Below are positions 42,534-50,702 of a stretch of 64,000 nucleotides of DNA, one piece after another. The position numbers and the translations under genes were made by a program. The stretch is from positions 558,001-622,000 of the forward strand of contig NZ_SDMO01000001.1 in NCBI RefSeq assembly GCF_004798905.1. Direction: 5' to 3'. The DNA comes from Halomonas borealis. Its GTDB lineage: Bacteria; Pseudomonadota; Gammaproteobacteria; Pseudomonadales; Halomonadaceae. A model generated the notes under the pieces. The model saw nothing but the letters and a program-made list of their open reading frames with translations, was not told where the DNA came from and made no database searches. How positions within the stretch are numbered: the first letter of the stretch is position 1; each line of letters begins with the position of its first letter.

Positions 42534-43757
42534 ATGTCAACGTCAAGTCGGCCAACGCCGAGCCCTGCCACCGCCACGCGGCCGTCGCTTGCGCGTGACA
42601 GCAGCCTGTCGACCCTGACCGCCGGCTTCATCGCCGTGCTGATCGGCTACTCCAGCTCGGCGGCGATCATCGTCCAGGCCGCCGAGGCGGCCGGTGCCAG
42701 TCAGGCCCAGATCGGCTCCTGGCTGTGGGCGCTGGGCATCGGCTCCGGCATCACGACGCTGGCCTTCTCGCTGCGCTACCGCATGCCGCTGCTCACCGCC
42801 TGGTCGACGCCCGGCGCGGCACTGCTCGCCACCAGCCTCCCGGGCTTGCCGATGAGCGAGGCCATCGGGGCCTTCCTGTTCTCGTCGCTGCTGATCACCC
42901 TGTGCGGGGCGAGCGGGCTGTTCGAGCGTGTGATGCAACGCCTCCCCCGCGCACTCGCCTCGGCCATGCTGGCCGGCGTGCTGCTGCGCTTCGGCCTCGA
43001 TCTGGTGATGACCGTGGAACACCGGCTGGTGCTGCCGCTGGCGATGGCGACGACCTACCTGGTGGCCAAGCGGCTGTGGCCACGCTACGCCATCCCGCTG
43101 GTGCTGGCGGTGGGCGGCGTGGTGGCCCAGGGCCAGGGATTGCTCGATCTCGGTGCGGTCACCCCGGCGCTGACGGTGCCGACCGTCACGACGCCGAGCT
43201 TCGCGCTCGACACCCTGATCGGCGTCGGCATCCCGCTGTTCGCGGTGACCCTGGCCTCCCAGAACCTGCCCGGCGTCGCCGCCCTGCGTGCCGCCGGCTA
43301 CCAGCCGCCGATCTCGCCGCTGGTCGGCGGCACCGGCCTGGCCGGGCTGGTCCTGGCGCCGTTCGGCGGCTTCGCCTTCAACCTGGCGGCGATCAGTGCC
43401 GCGGTCTGCCAGGGCCCGGAGGCGCATCCTGATCCACAGCGCCGCTACGCGGCGGGGGTCGCGGCGGGTGGCTTCTACCTGCTGCTGGGGCTGTTCGGCG
43501 CCACCGTCGGCTCGCTGTTCGCGGCGCTGCCCGGCGAGCTGGTGGTCGCCATCGCCGGACTGGCACTGCTGCCGACCCTCGGCGCGGCGCTGGCCGATGC
43601 GCTGAGCGATGCCACCCAGCGCGACGCCGCCTTGCTGACCTTCCTGGTCACCGCCTCGGGCGTCTCGCCGGGCGGCATCGGCGCAGCCTTCTGGGGCCTC
43701 GCAGCCGGGCTGGTGGCGCTGGCGATCGGTCACCGGCGTCATCCGCCCGGCCAGTGA
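42534..43757 (+). CDS. BenE-family transporter (YdcO-like)
   Basis: A 407-aa inner-membrane protein with about 12 helices, BenE family, whose founding member is a benzoate/H+ symporter. Signatures include GYSSSAAIIVQAAEAAGASQ, LLTAWSTPGAALLATS and FGGFAFNLAAISAAVCQGPE. No benzoate catabolism genes are nearby, and the E. coli YdcO homologue has no defined substrate, so benzoate is not assumed. It is likely controlled by the divergent XRE-cupin regulator. Confidence 0.9.
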   Translation: MSTSSRPTPSPATATRPSLARDSSLSTLTAGFIAVLIGYSSSAAIIVQAAEAAGASQAQIGSWLWALGIGSGITTLAFSLRYRMPLLTAWSTPGAALLATSLPGLPMSEAIGAFLFSSLLITLCGASGLFERVMQRLPRALASAMLAGVLLRFGLDLVMTVEHRLVLPLAMATTYLVAKRLWPRYAIPLVLAVGGVVAQGQGLLDLGAVTPALTVPTVTTPSFALDTLIGVGIPLFAVTLASQNLPGVAALRAAGYQPPISPLVGGTGLAGLVLAPFGGFAFNLAAISAAVCQGPEAHPDPQRRYAAGVAAGGFYLLLGLFGATVGSLFAALPGELVVAIAGLALLPTLGAALADALSDATQRDAALLTFLVTASGVSPGGIGAAFWGLAAGLVALAIGHRRHPPGQ

Positions 43758-43868
43758 ACCACGTCCACCGGGCGCCGCTTTTGCCGCCACTGGCGCTTGA
43801 TCGTACAATACGGCTCATAGCTGGGCGGCCTGCCCTATCTACCAGACTTTCGAGGACACCCCGGACCC

Positions 43869-45578
43869 ATGCGCGCCAGCCAACTGTTGATCTCCACCCT
43901 CAAGGAAACTCCCGCCGATGCCGAGGTGGTCAGCCATCAGCTGATGCTGCGCTCGGGGATGATCCGCCGCCTGACCTCGGGGCTCTATACCTGGCTGCCG
44001 CTGGGCCTCAAGACCCTGCGCAAGGTCGAGCGCATCGTCCGCGAGGAGATGGACCGCGCCGGCGGCCAGGAAGTGCTGATGCCCGCCGTCCAGCCCGCCG
44101 AACTGTGGCAGGAGTCCGGCCGCTGGGAGCAGTACGGCCCGGAGCTGCTGCGCCTCAAGGACCGCCACGAGCGCGACTACTGCGTCGGCCCAACCCATGA
44201 GGAAGTGATCACCGACCTGGTGCGCAAGGAGATCGCCAGCTACAAGCAGCTGCCGGCCAGCTTCTACCAGATCCAGACCAAGTTCCGCGACGAGATCCGC
44301 CCGCGCTTCGGCGTGATGCGCTCCCGCGAGTTCGTCATGAAGGATGCCTACTCCTTCCACATCGACGAAGCCTCGCTGACGGACACCTATCAGGTGATGT
44401 ATGACACCTACGTGCGCATCTTCACCCGCCTGGGGCTCGACTTCCGCCCGGTGATCGCCGACAACGGCTCCATCGGCGGCACCGGTTCCCACGAGTTCCA
44501 TGTGCTGGCCGACTCCGGCGAGGACGACATCGTGTTCTCCGACGCCTCCGACTACGCCGCCAACATGGAGAAGGCCGAGGCGCTGGCGCCCCAGGGCGAG
44601 CGCGAGGCCCCCGGCGAGGAGCTGCGCCTGGTCGACACGCCCCACGCCAAGACCATCGCCGCGCTGGTCGAGCAGCACGGCCTGCCGATCGACAAGACCC
44701 TCAAGACGCTGATGGTGCACGGCGCCGAGGGCGGCCTGATCGCCCTGCTGGTGCGCGGCGATCACGAGCTCAACGAGGTCAAGGCCGAGAACCTGGCCGA
44801 GGTGGCGAGCCCGCTGACCATGGCCAGCGAGGATGAGATTCGCCAGGCGGCCGGCGCCGGCCCGGGCTCGCTGGGCCCGGTGAATCTCGACATGCCGATC
44901 GTCATCGACCGCAGCGTGGCGATGATGAGCGACTTCGGCGCCGGCGCCAACGTCGACGGCAAGCACTACTTCGGCATCAACTGGGAGCGCGACCTGGCGC
45001 TGCCCCGGGTCGCCGACCTGCGCAACGTGGTCGAGGGCGACCTCTCGCCGGACGGCCAGGGCACCCTCGCGATCAAACGCGGCATCGAGGTCGGCCATGT
45101 CTTCCAGCTCGGCCAGAAGTACAGCGAGGCGCTGGATGCCACCGTGCTCGACGACTCCGGCCGCGCCGCCCACCCGTGGATGGGCTGCTACGGTATCGGG
45201 GTGACCCGGGTCGTGGCCGCCGCCATCGAGCAGAATCATGACGACGGGGGCATCATCTGGCCGGACGCCATCGCGCCCTACCACATCACCGTGGTGCCGA
45301 TGAACGCCCACAAGTCGCAACGCGTGCGCGAGGAAAGCGAACGCCTCCACGAAGAGCTCAGCGCCGCCGGCTTCGACGTGCTGCTCGACGATCGCGACCT
45401 GCGCCCCGGCGTGCGCTTCGCCGACCAGGAGCTGATGGGCATCCCCCATCGCCTGGTGGTCGGCGACCGCAGCCTGGACAAGGGAGAACTGGAATACAAG
45501 GGACGCCGTGACAGCGATGCCACCATGGTCCCCGCCGCGGACATCCTCACCTTCCTGCGCGAGAAGATCGACGCCTAG
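43869..45578 (+). CDS. proS: Prolyl-tRNA synthetase
   Basis: A 569-aa class-II synthetase charging tRNA-Pro, bacterial type with the editing insertion in the middle (about 230-390). N-terminal [20 protein letters not shown], motif 1 around [14 protein letters not shown], motif 2 [20 protein letters not shown] and the C-terminal [18 protein letters not shown] are intact. It is essential. The lytic transglycosylase gene starts inside its 3' end. Confidence 0.97.
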   Translation: MRASQLLISTLKETPADAEVVSHQLMLRSGMIRRLTSGLYTWLPLGLKTLRKVERIVREEMDRAGGQEVLMPAVQPAELWQESGRWEQYGPELLRLKDRHERDYCVGPTHEEVITDLVRKEIASYKQLPASFYQIQTKFRDEIRPRFGVMRSREFVMKDAYSFHIDEASLTDTYQVMYDTYVRIFTRLGLDFRPVIADNGSIGGTGSHEFHVLADSGEDDIVFSDASDYAANMEKAEALAPQGEREAPGEELRLVDTPHAKTIAALVEQHGLPIDKTLKTLMVHGAEGGLIALLVRGDHELNEVKAENLAEVASPLTMASEDEIRQAAGAGPGSLGPVNLDMPIVIDRSVAMMSDFGAGANVDGKHYFGINWERDLALPRVADLRNVVEGDLSPDGQGTLAIKRGIEVGHVFQLGQKYSEALDATVLDDSGRAAHPWMGCYGIGVTRVVAAAIEQNHDDGGIIWPDAIAPYHITVVPMNAHKSQRVREESERLHEELSAAGFDVLLDDRDLRPGVRFADQELMGIPHRLVVGDRSLDKGELEYKGRRDSDATMVPAADILTFLREKIDA

Positions 45579-46275
45579 TCATCGCCGGCGCCTGACGGTC
45601 GCCCTGGCGGCGGCCGTCTCGCTGCTGCCGGTGGCGCCACTCGTCGCCCAACCTCTCGACGAGCGGCAAGGCGATGACTTCCTCGACGCCCTCCCCACGC
45701 GCCCGGCTCCGGACCGGGCGCCGCTGGTCAAGGCCCTGCCGCCGCTGCCGGCGACGCTACGCCCGACCCTGGAGGCCGCTCGGCAGATGCCGCGGGCGCC
45801 CGCCCAGGTGTGGGCGGCCCGTCAGTGGGTCAACGACATGGCGCCGCGCCTGACCCGCGAGGTGCCCGACCCCGAACGCCGCCGCACGCTGTTGACCCGC
45901 ATCCACCAGGAAGCTCGCCTGGCCGGCCTGGCGCCGGCCTTGGTGCTGGCGGTGATCCAGGTAGAGAGCGCCTTCCGCGCCCAGGCGGTGTCCTCCGCCG
46001 GCGCCGTGGGGCTGATGCAGATCATGCCGTTCTGGGTGCATGAGCTGGGGCTGCCCGCCGACGACCTCGCGGCCCCCGGGCGCAACCTGCGCTACGGCTG
46101 TACCATCCTCGCCCACTACCTGGCGGTGGAAGACGGCGACCTGACCCGGGCGCTGGCCCGCTACCACGGCAGCCTGGGGCAGACCGACTACCCCGAGCGA
46201 GTGCTGGATGCCCTGGCCCGGCGTTGGCTGCCCGCCGGCTCCGGCCACCCGGAACGCTTGAGCGCCGGGCGCTGA
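45508..46275 (+). CDS. Lytic transglycosylase (SLT domain)
   Basis: A 255-aa secreted peptidoglycan-cleaving enzyme. The SLT domain (about 130-245) has the catalytic Glu in [20 protein letters not shown], then [13 protein letters not shown] and [11 protein letters not shown] signal segment ([20 protein letters not shown]) is preceded by about 28 mostly basic residues. The start is a GTG at 45508 or the ATG at 45517, both within proS; no start after the proS stop would keep the full signal sequence. It therefore overlaps proS by about 71 bp in another frame. It probably depends on proS transcription. Confidence 0.85.
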   Translation: MTAMPPWSPPRTSSPSCARRSTPSHRRRLTVALAAAVSLLPVAPLVAQPLDERQGDDFLDALPTRPAPDRAPLVKALPPLPATLRPTLEAARQMPRAPAQVWAARQWVNDMAPRLTREVPDPERRRTLLTRIHQEARLAGLAPALVLAVIQVESAFRAQAVSSAGAVGLMQIMPFWVHELGLPADDLAAPGRNLRYGCTILAHYLAVEDGDLTRALARYHGSLGQTDYPERVLDALARRWLPAGSGHPERLSAGR

Positions 46276-46327
46276 GCGACACGCACTCGCCCAACGGCCC
46301 ACGAGCCTTGGCATGGGGCGGCCTCGC

Positions 46328-47536
46328 TCACGCCGCCTCGACGGCGGCCACCAGACGACAGGCCGCCAGCCCCTCGAAGAGCGCCGACACGTCTGCCACC
46401 AGACGCCCACGTTCGACCTCGGGGAAGCGCGCCGCTAGCAGTGCCACGATCTCGTCGCCGGACAGTGTCTCCAGGCCCAGCAGGCGCCAGATGGCCGCGG
46501 CCAGGGCGCTGCAGGCATGCACGCCGCCGGCGTCATCGACCAGGAAGAGCTCATCGCCCAGCGGCACCTCGGCCGCCACCGGCGAGCGCCGCCAGACCGT
46601 CGCGGTGGCCGATGCGCCGATGCCGGACGGTTCCGCGGCCGGCGTCGGCGCCAGGCCCGCTTGCGGGTGGGGCGACACCTCGGGCGGCGCGTCCGTCATT
46701 CCCGTCACCACGGCCTGCAACGCCGCCAGCGGCTGGTCGTAACGCAACAGCCGGCAGGGCCGCTCGCGCAGGATCGGCAGCAACCGCTCGAGGCGCGCCG
46801 CCGGATCCCGGTCGTCTCCGGCCAGGCATTGCGCCAGCAGGCGCATTAGCCCCTTCCCCGACGAGAGCGGCGTCAGGCTCGGCGCCTCCAGGCCGGGCTG
46901 GCGATCCGGCATCACGATGGCTGCGATGGGCCGCCGCTCTCCGTGTGCGGCCAGGCGCCCGGCGCCCGGCGTCAGGTAGCCATAGCGCGCGTCCCGAACG
47001 CCCAGGTGGGCGGCCAGAAAGTCCATCAGTTCAGCCGGCAGGCCCTCCGGAAGCGGCAAGCGCAGACGCGGGGCGATCCCCAGGGCCATGCCCTGCCCAT
47101 CGGGCATCAGCAGCAGGACATCATCGGCGAACACGCGATAGCCCGCGGCGGCGAAGCTCGCACACAGCAGGCTCTTGCCGGCACGATGGGTCGCCGGAAA
47201 CACCACCAGCCGGCCATCGACTTCCACGGCGGCGGCGTGCAACCCCACCGCCTCGGGGCGAGCCGCCAGCGCTTCGGGGATCAGGTCGGCGATCAGCCCG
47301 CAGGTGGCCTCGGCGACGCCTGAGCATCGCGACGAGGGAATCTCCCCGTACGCCGCCCGATGATAGTCTCCGCCGTCTCGCCAGACCCTCAGCTCGCGCC
47401 CGGCCGTCTCCGACTCGAGCGCACAGGGCCAGCCCGGCAGGGCCGTGCGCAGCGCCTCGCCGAGCCGTGGCGCATCGTGCAGGCGCACGGCGACCTCGAG
47501 CCCGGCCGGCCGCAGGGTCTCGATGCACTCGCCCAT
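46328..47536 (-). CDS. HPr-kinase-like / PqqD fusion protein
   Basis: A 402-aa fusion. Residues about 95-265 resemble the HPr kinase/phosphorylase catalytic fold: a variant P-loop FPATHRAGKSLL (about 113-124), the YRVFADDVLLLM double Asp (138-139), and RLPLPEGLP. The HPr-kinase N-terminal domain is absent. Residues about 312-398 form a PqqD-like domain (ELFLVDDAGGVHACSALAAA, then IWRLLG), the fold of RiPP recognition elements that bind leader peptides. HprK-related kinase A families with PqqD partners are known; here both are in one chain. The ATG at 47536 overlaps the stop of the His-rich gene (TGATG). It likely phosphorylates, or otherwise handles, that neighbour; not shown. Confidence 0.8.
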   Translation of the reverse strand: MGECIETLRPAGLEVAVRLHDAPRLGEALRTALPGWPCALESETAGRELRVWRDGGDYHRAAYGEIPSSRCSGVAEATCGLIADLIPEALAARPEAVGLHAAAVEVDGRLVVFPATHRAGKSLLCASFAAAGYRVFADDVLLLMPDGQGMALGIAPRLRLPLPEGLPAELMDFLAAHLGVRDARYGYLTPGAGRLAAHGERRPIAAIVMPDRQPGLEAPSLTPLSSGKGLMRLLAQCLAGDDRDPAARLERLLPILRERPCRLLRYDQPLAALQAVVTGMTDAPPEVSPHPQAGLAPTPAAEPSGIGASATATVWRRSPVAAEVPLGDELFLVDDAGGVHACSALAAAIWRLLGLETLSGDEIVALLAARFPEVERGRLVADVSALFEGLAACRLVAAVEAA

Positions 47537-47871
47537 CACCAACGGCTGGGATGGCTGAAGCTAGGATGGCTGAAGCTGGGGCGGCTATGGCTGGGCCGCG
47601 AGTGACGGTGATGCTTGTGATGACGATGCTTGTGGTGGCGATCGCGATGACGCCGATGCTCGCGGTAGTCATCGACGTAGCGGCGCTCGTGGGCCCGCGG
47701 CTCGCTCTCGTAGACGATGCGCCAGCGACCATCGTCCCAGCCGTCGGCCTGGGCCTGGCCGAAGCTGGTCAGGGTCGGCGCCGCATAGGCGGCGAGGCCG
47801 GCCAGGCCGAGCGCCGCCAGCAGGCGCCGGCGTCGAGGCCCCAGCGCAGAAGAGGCTTCCTTGTCATGCAT
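47536..47871 (-). CDS. Secreted His-rich protein with Ser-rich tandem-repeat tail
   Basis: A 111-aa protein. Residues 13-43 look like a Tat or membrane-anchor signal (PRRRRLLAALGLAGLAAYAA, then PTLTSFGQAQA). Residues 44-70 form an acidic/aromatic linker. Residues 71-90 are almost pure His/Arg/Lys (HHKHRHHKHHRH). Residues 91-111 are five-residue repeats of the form (H/F)S(R/H)PS, ending in Trp. The ATG at 47871 has AGGAAG upstream. Its stop overlaps the ATG of the HprK-PqqD gene, so the two are coupled. It could be a modified peptide substrate, a metal-binding periplasmic protein, or both. No family recognised. Confidence 0.75.
   Translation of the reverse strand: MHDKEASSALGPRRRRLLAALGLAGLAAYAAPTLTSFGQAQADGWDDGRWRIVYESEPRAHERRYVDDYREHRRHRDRHHKHRHHKHHRHSRPSHSRPSFSHPSFSHPSRW
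47549..47593. repeat. 15-bp tandem repeat in the His-rich gene
   Basis: Three consecutive 15-bp units (consensus GGATGGCTGAAGCTA on the + strand; the third is degenerate) encode the C-terminal five-residue Ser/Phe/His/Pro repeats of the minus-strand protein. Multiples of three keep the frame, so copy number could change without frameshift. Confidence 0.8.
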
Positions 47872-48036
47872 GAGCAGGCTTCCTGATGGACAGTGATGCC
47901 CTAGCCTACCCGCCGCGGCCGGCGACGGCGCGCCCGCGGCCCCGACTTGCGCGAACGCTGCATATTGGCGCGTGCCGCGTCGTCGGGCGACGACGGCGCC
48001 TGCCCTCAGCCGGCGACACCGGCCCATGGCCCGGCG

Positions 48037-48543
48037 TTAGACGACCTTCTTGTCTTCCACCTGGTCCGCGGTGGTGCCCGGCGGCAGCGGGTGGCCCTTG
48101 GCGAGCTCCGCCCGGGTGGCCTCGCGCACCTCGAGCACCTTCAGGCGATAGTGCAGGGTCCGGCCGGCCAGCGGATGATTGGTGTCGACGCGCACGCTGT
48201 GATCGTCCACCTCGAGCACGGTGACGATCTCCGGGCCGTCGTCGCCGCGCGTCTGGAAGCACATGCCCGGCGCAAGGTCGGGCACCGGGAAGGCGTCGCG
48301 GCCGACCTCGCGGACCAACGCCTCGTCGCGCCGACCATAGGCCTCGTCGGGCGTCAGGGTCGCGTCGAGCTCGGCCCCGACCTCATGACCGGCCAGGGCC
48401 CGTTCGAGCCCGGCCATCAGGTTGTCATGGCCGTGCAGGTAGTCGAGCGGGGTCTGGCGGGCACGGGAATCGTCGAGGACCTGGCCGTCCTCGTCGCTCA
48501 GCACGTAATGCAGGGACACGACCCGCTGGGGGGCGATGGTCAT
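48037..48543 (-). CDS. FKBP-type peptidyl-prolyl isomerase (SlyD-like)
   Basis: A 168-aa cytoplasmic isomerase/chaperone. The split FKBP domain has VVSLHYVLSDEDGQVLDDS, PLDYLHGHDNLMAGLERAL and an inserted IF flap (residues about 70-130), as in SlyD. DTNHPLAGRTLHYRLKVLEV is the conserved FKBP end. The His/Cys-rich metal-binding tail of E. coli SlyD is missing; the protein ends in a short charged tail. It resembles the SlyD-like FkpB-type subgroup in length. Confidence 0.9.
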   Translation of the reverse strand: MTIAPQRVVSLHYVLSDEDGQVLDDSRARQTPLDYLHGHDNLMAGLERALAGHEVGAELDATLTPDEAYGRRDEALVREVGRDAFPVPDLAPGMCFQTRGDDGPEIVTVLEVDDHSVRVDTNHPLAGRTLHYRLKVLEVREATRAELAKGHPLPPGTTADQVEDKKVV

Positions 48544-48585
48544 GGGACCTCCGGTTACCGGGAATGAAAATTCAGGAGAGTGGCA

Positions 48586-49128
48586 TCAGTCGCGACGCCG
48601 CAGGCGGGAGACGGGCATCTCCAGGCGCTGCTGTTGATGCAGCATGTTGAGCAGCACGATGGCGCGTTCCTCGCCCTTGTGGCTGGCGAAGATCGCCTGG
48701 AGGTCCTGGAAGGGCCCTTCGGTGATCTCCACCGCCTCGCCGGCGCGGAAGTAGACATGGGCGCTTGCGTCATCGTCCTGGCTCGCCTGGCGACGCAGCG
48801 TGGTCACCAGCTCATCGCCGATCGGCACCGGCATGCCGCCGCCGAAGGTGACGAGCTTGAGAACGCCTCGCGTCGAGCGGATCGGGCGCCAGTTGCTGAC
48901 CAGGCGATCGAGGTGGATGAACAGGTAATAGGGGAAGAGCGGCTCGGTCACCCATGCGAGCTTGCCGCCGCGCTTCTTCTGCACCTCCAGCACCGGGTGG
49001 AAGACCTCATAGCCCTGGTTGCCGAGATGCTCGGCGGCCCGAAAGGACTCGCCGCCCTTGCACTGGATGGCATACCAGCGGGGCACCGCATCGTCGGCGG
49101 TCTCGAGAGAAGGGTCGTCGTCACACAT
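48586..49128 (-). CDS. rfaH: Transcription antitermination protein RfaH
   Basis: A 180-aa NusG paralogue that lets RNA polymerase read through long ops-containing operons and recruits ribosomes. The NGN domain is WYAIQCKGGESFRAAEHLGN, GYEVFHPVLEV and PLFPYYLFIHLD. The C-terminal KOW-type part is EAVEITEGPFQDLQAIFASH followed by EERAIVLLNML, close to RfaH rather than NusG. The ATG at 49128 fits the family length (about 160-170) better than the longer frame. No ops element was recognised in this window. Confidence 0.9.
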   Translation of the reverse strand: MCDDDPSLETADDAVPRWYAIQCKGGESFRAAEHLGNQGYEVFHPVLEVQKKRGGKLAWVTEPLFPYYLFIHLDRLVSNWRPIRSTRGVLKLVTFGGGMPVPIGDELVTTLRRQASQDDDASAHVYFRAGEAVEITEGPFQDLQAIFASHKGEERAIVLLNMLHQQQRLEMPVSRLRRRD

Positions 49129-49277
49129 GTCGTCGAACGTCTCTGGCTGGTGTCGGCGCCGGGGCTCTGCAACAATCGGCGGCGCGCGCCGCCCGTGTCG
49201 ACAGACCCCGATAGAGGCCGCCATCTTACCATCGATGGCTCGGTGCGTGGCCTGCCCACCGCAAGGAGAGCCCCGTC

Positions 49278-50696
49278 ATGCCGACCCCCAACGCGCCCCG
49301 CAGCTGGCGCAGTGCCCTGTCGGTCTATCTGCACGCCCCGGTGCTGACCATGCTGTTCCTGGGCTTCTCGGCGGGCCTGCCCTTCTTGCTGGTATTCTCG
49401 ACCCTCTCGGCCTGGTTGCGAAGCGACGGCGTCGAGGTGGCGGCGATCGGCTTCTTCGCCTGGATCGGCATCCTCTACTCGATCAAGTTCTTCTGGGCAC
49501 CGGTGGTCGATCGCCTGGCGCTACCCGGCCTGACGCGCTGGCTCGGACAGCGCCGCGGCTGGATGCTGCTGGCCCAGGCCATGATCGCCGCCGGCCTGGC
49601 CGGGCTCGCCGGTCTGGACCCGATGAGCCCGCTGCCCCCGGTCGCCGCCGAGCTGGCCTCGCTGGTGGGCCTCGACCCCATGACCCAGCTGCCGTTGGTC
49701 GCCCTCTTCGCGCTGCTGGTGGCCTTCGGCTCGGCGACCCAGGATATCGCCATCGACGCCTTTCGCATCGAGTCGGCGCCGGGCGATATGCAGGCGGCCA
49801 TGGCCTCCACCTACATCATCGGCTACCGCGGCGGGCTGATCGCCGCCGGCGCCGGCGCGCTCTACCTGGCGTCGCTGGTCTCCTGGCACGCCGCCTACCT
49901 GGCGATGGCGGCGCTGATGGCGGTGGGCATGGTGACGGTGCTGATGCGCCCCGAGCCCGAGCGCCTGGCGCTCGAAACCCAGCTGATCCACGAGCCACGG
50001 GTGCGCGCCTTCCTGCGCGCCAGCCGCGGCCGGCCGGCCTGGCTGCGCCGCCTGGGCGCCTGGGTGATCGGCGCGGTGGTCTGCCCGTTTACCGACTTCT
50101 TCACCCGCCACGGGGTGAAGGCGCTATGGCTGCTGGCCTTCGTGGCGGTGTTCCGGATCAGCGACCTGGCCATGGCCTCGATGGCCAACCCGCTGTATAT
50201 CGACCTGGGGTTCAGCCTGGAGGCCATCGCCAGCATCACCAACATCTTCGGTATCGCCATGAGCATCGGCGGCGGCCTGCTGGGCGGCCTGCTGGTGGCG
50301 CGTTACGGGGTGGGGCCGATCCTGATCCTCGGCGCCTGCGCCACCGCCCTGACCAATCTGCTGTTCGTAGCCCTTGCGCTTGCCGGCGACAGCCTGCCGA
50401 TGCTGGTCGCCACCATCATCGGCGACAACCTCTCCAACGGCCTGGCCAGCGCGGTGTTCATCGCCTTCCTCTCGGGACTGACCTCAAAGGCCTACACCGC
50501 CACCCAGTACGCGCTGTTCTCCTCGTTGATGACGCTGCCCGGCAAGTTCCTCAGCGGCTTCGGCGGCCTGGTCGTCGACACCCACGGTTATGCAGATTTC
50601 TTCCTCGCCGCCTCGGTGCTGGGCCTACCGGCCATCGCCCTGGCCGTCTGGGTCAGCCGCGACCGGCGCCTGGCGCCGGCCCCGACAACGGCCTGA
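49278..50696 (+). CDS. ampG: AmpG-family muropeptide permease (MFS)
   Basis: A 472-aa MFS transporter with about 12-14 helices, AmpG family, importing GlcNAc-anhydroMurNAc peptides for cell-wall recycling. It has FLGFSAGLPFLLVFSTLSAW at the start, AFGSATQDIAIDAFRIE, and YALFSSLMTLPGKFLSGFGG near the end. It is consistent with the AmiD-like amidase and lytic transglycosylase nearby, which would make its substrates. Start after AAGGAGAG. Confidence 0.9.
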   Translation: MPTPNAPRSWRSALSVYLHAPVLTMLFLGFSAGLPFLLVFSTLSAWLRSDGVEVAAIGFFAWIGILYSIKFFWAPVVDRLALPGLTRWLGQRRGWMLLAQAMIAAGLAGLAGLDPMSPLPPVAAELASLVGLDPMTQLPLVALFALLVAFGSATQDIAIDAFRIESAPGDMQAAMASTYIIGYRGGLIAAGAGALYLASLVSWHAAYLAMAALMAVGMVTVLMRPEPERLALETQLIHEPRVRAFLRASRGRPAWLRRLGAWVIGAVVCPFTDFFTRHGVKALWLLAFVAVFRISDLAMASMANPLYIDLGFSLEAIASITNIFGIAMSIGGGLLGGLLVARYGVGPILILGACATALTNLLFVALALAGDSLPMLVATIIGDNLSNGLASAVFIAFLSGLTSKAYTATQYALFSSLMTLPGKFLSGFGGLVVDTHGYADFFLAASVLGLPAIALAVWVSRDRRLAPAPTTA

Positions 50697-50702
50697 CGGC
50701 CC

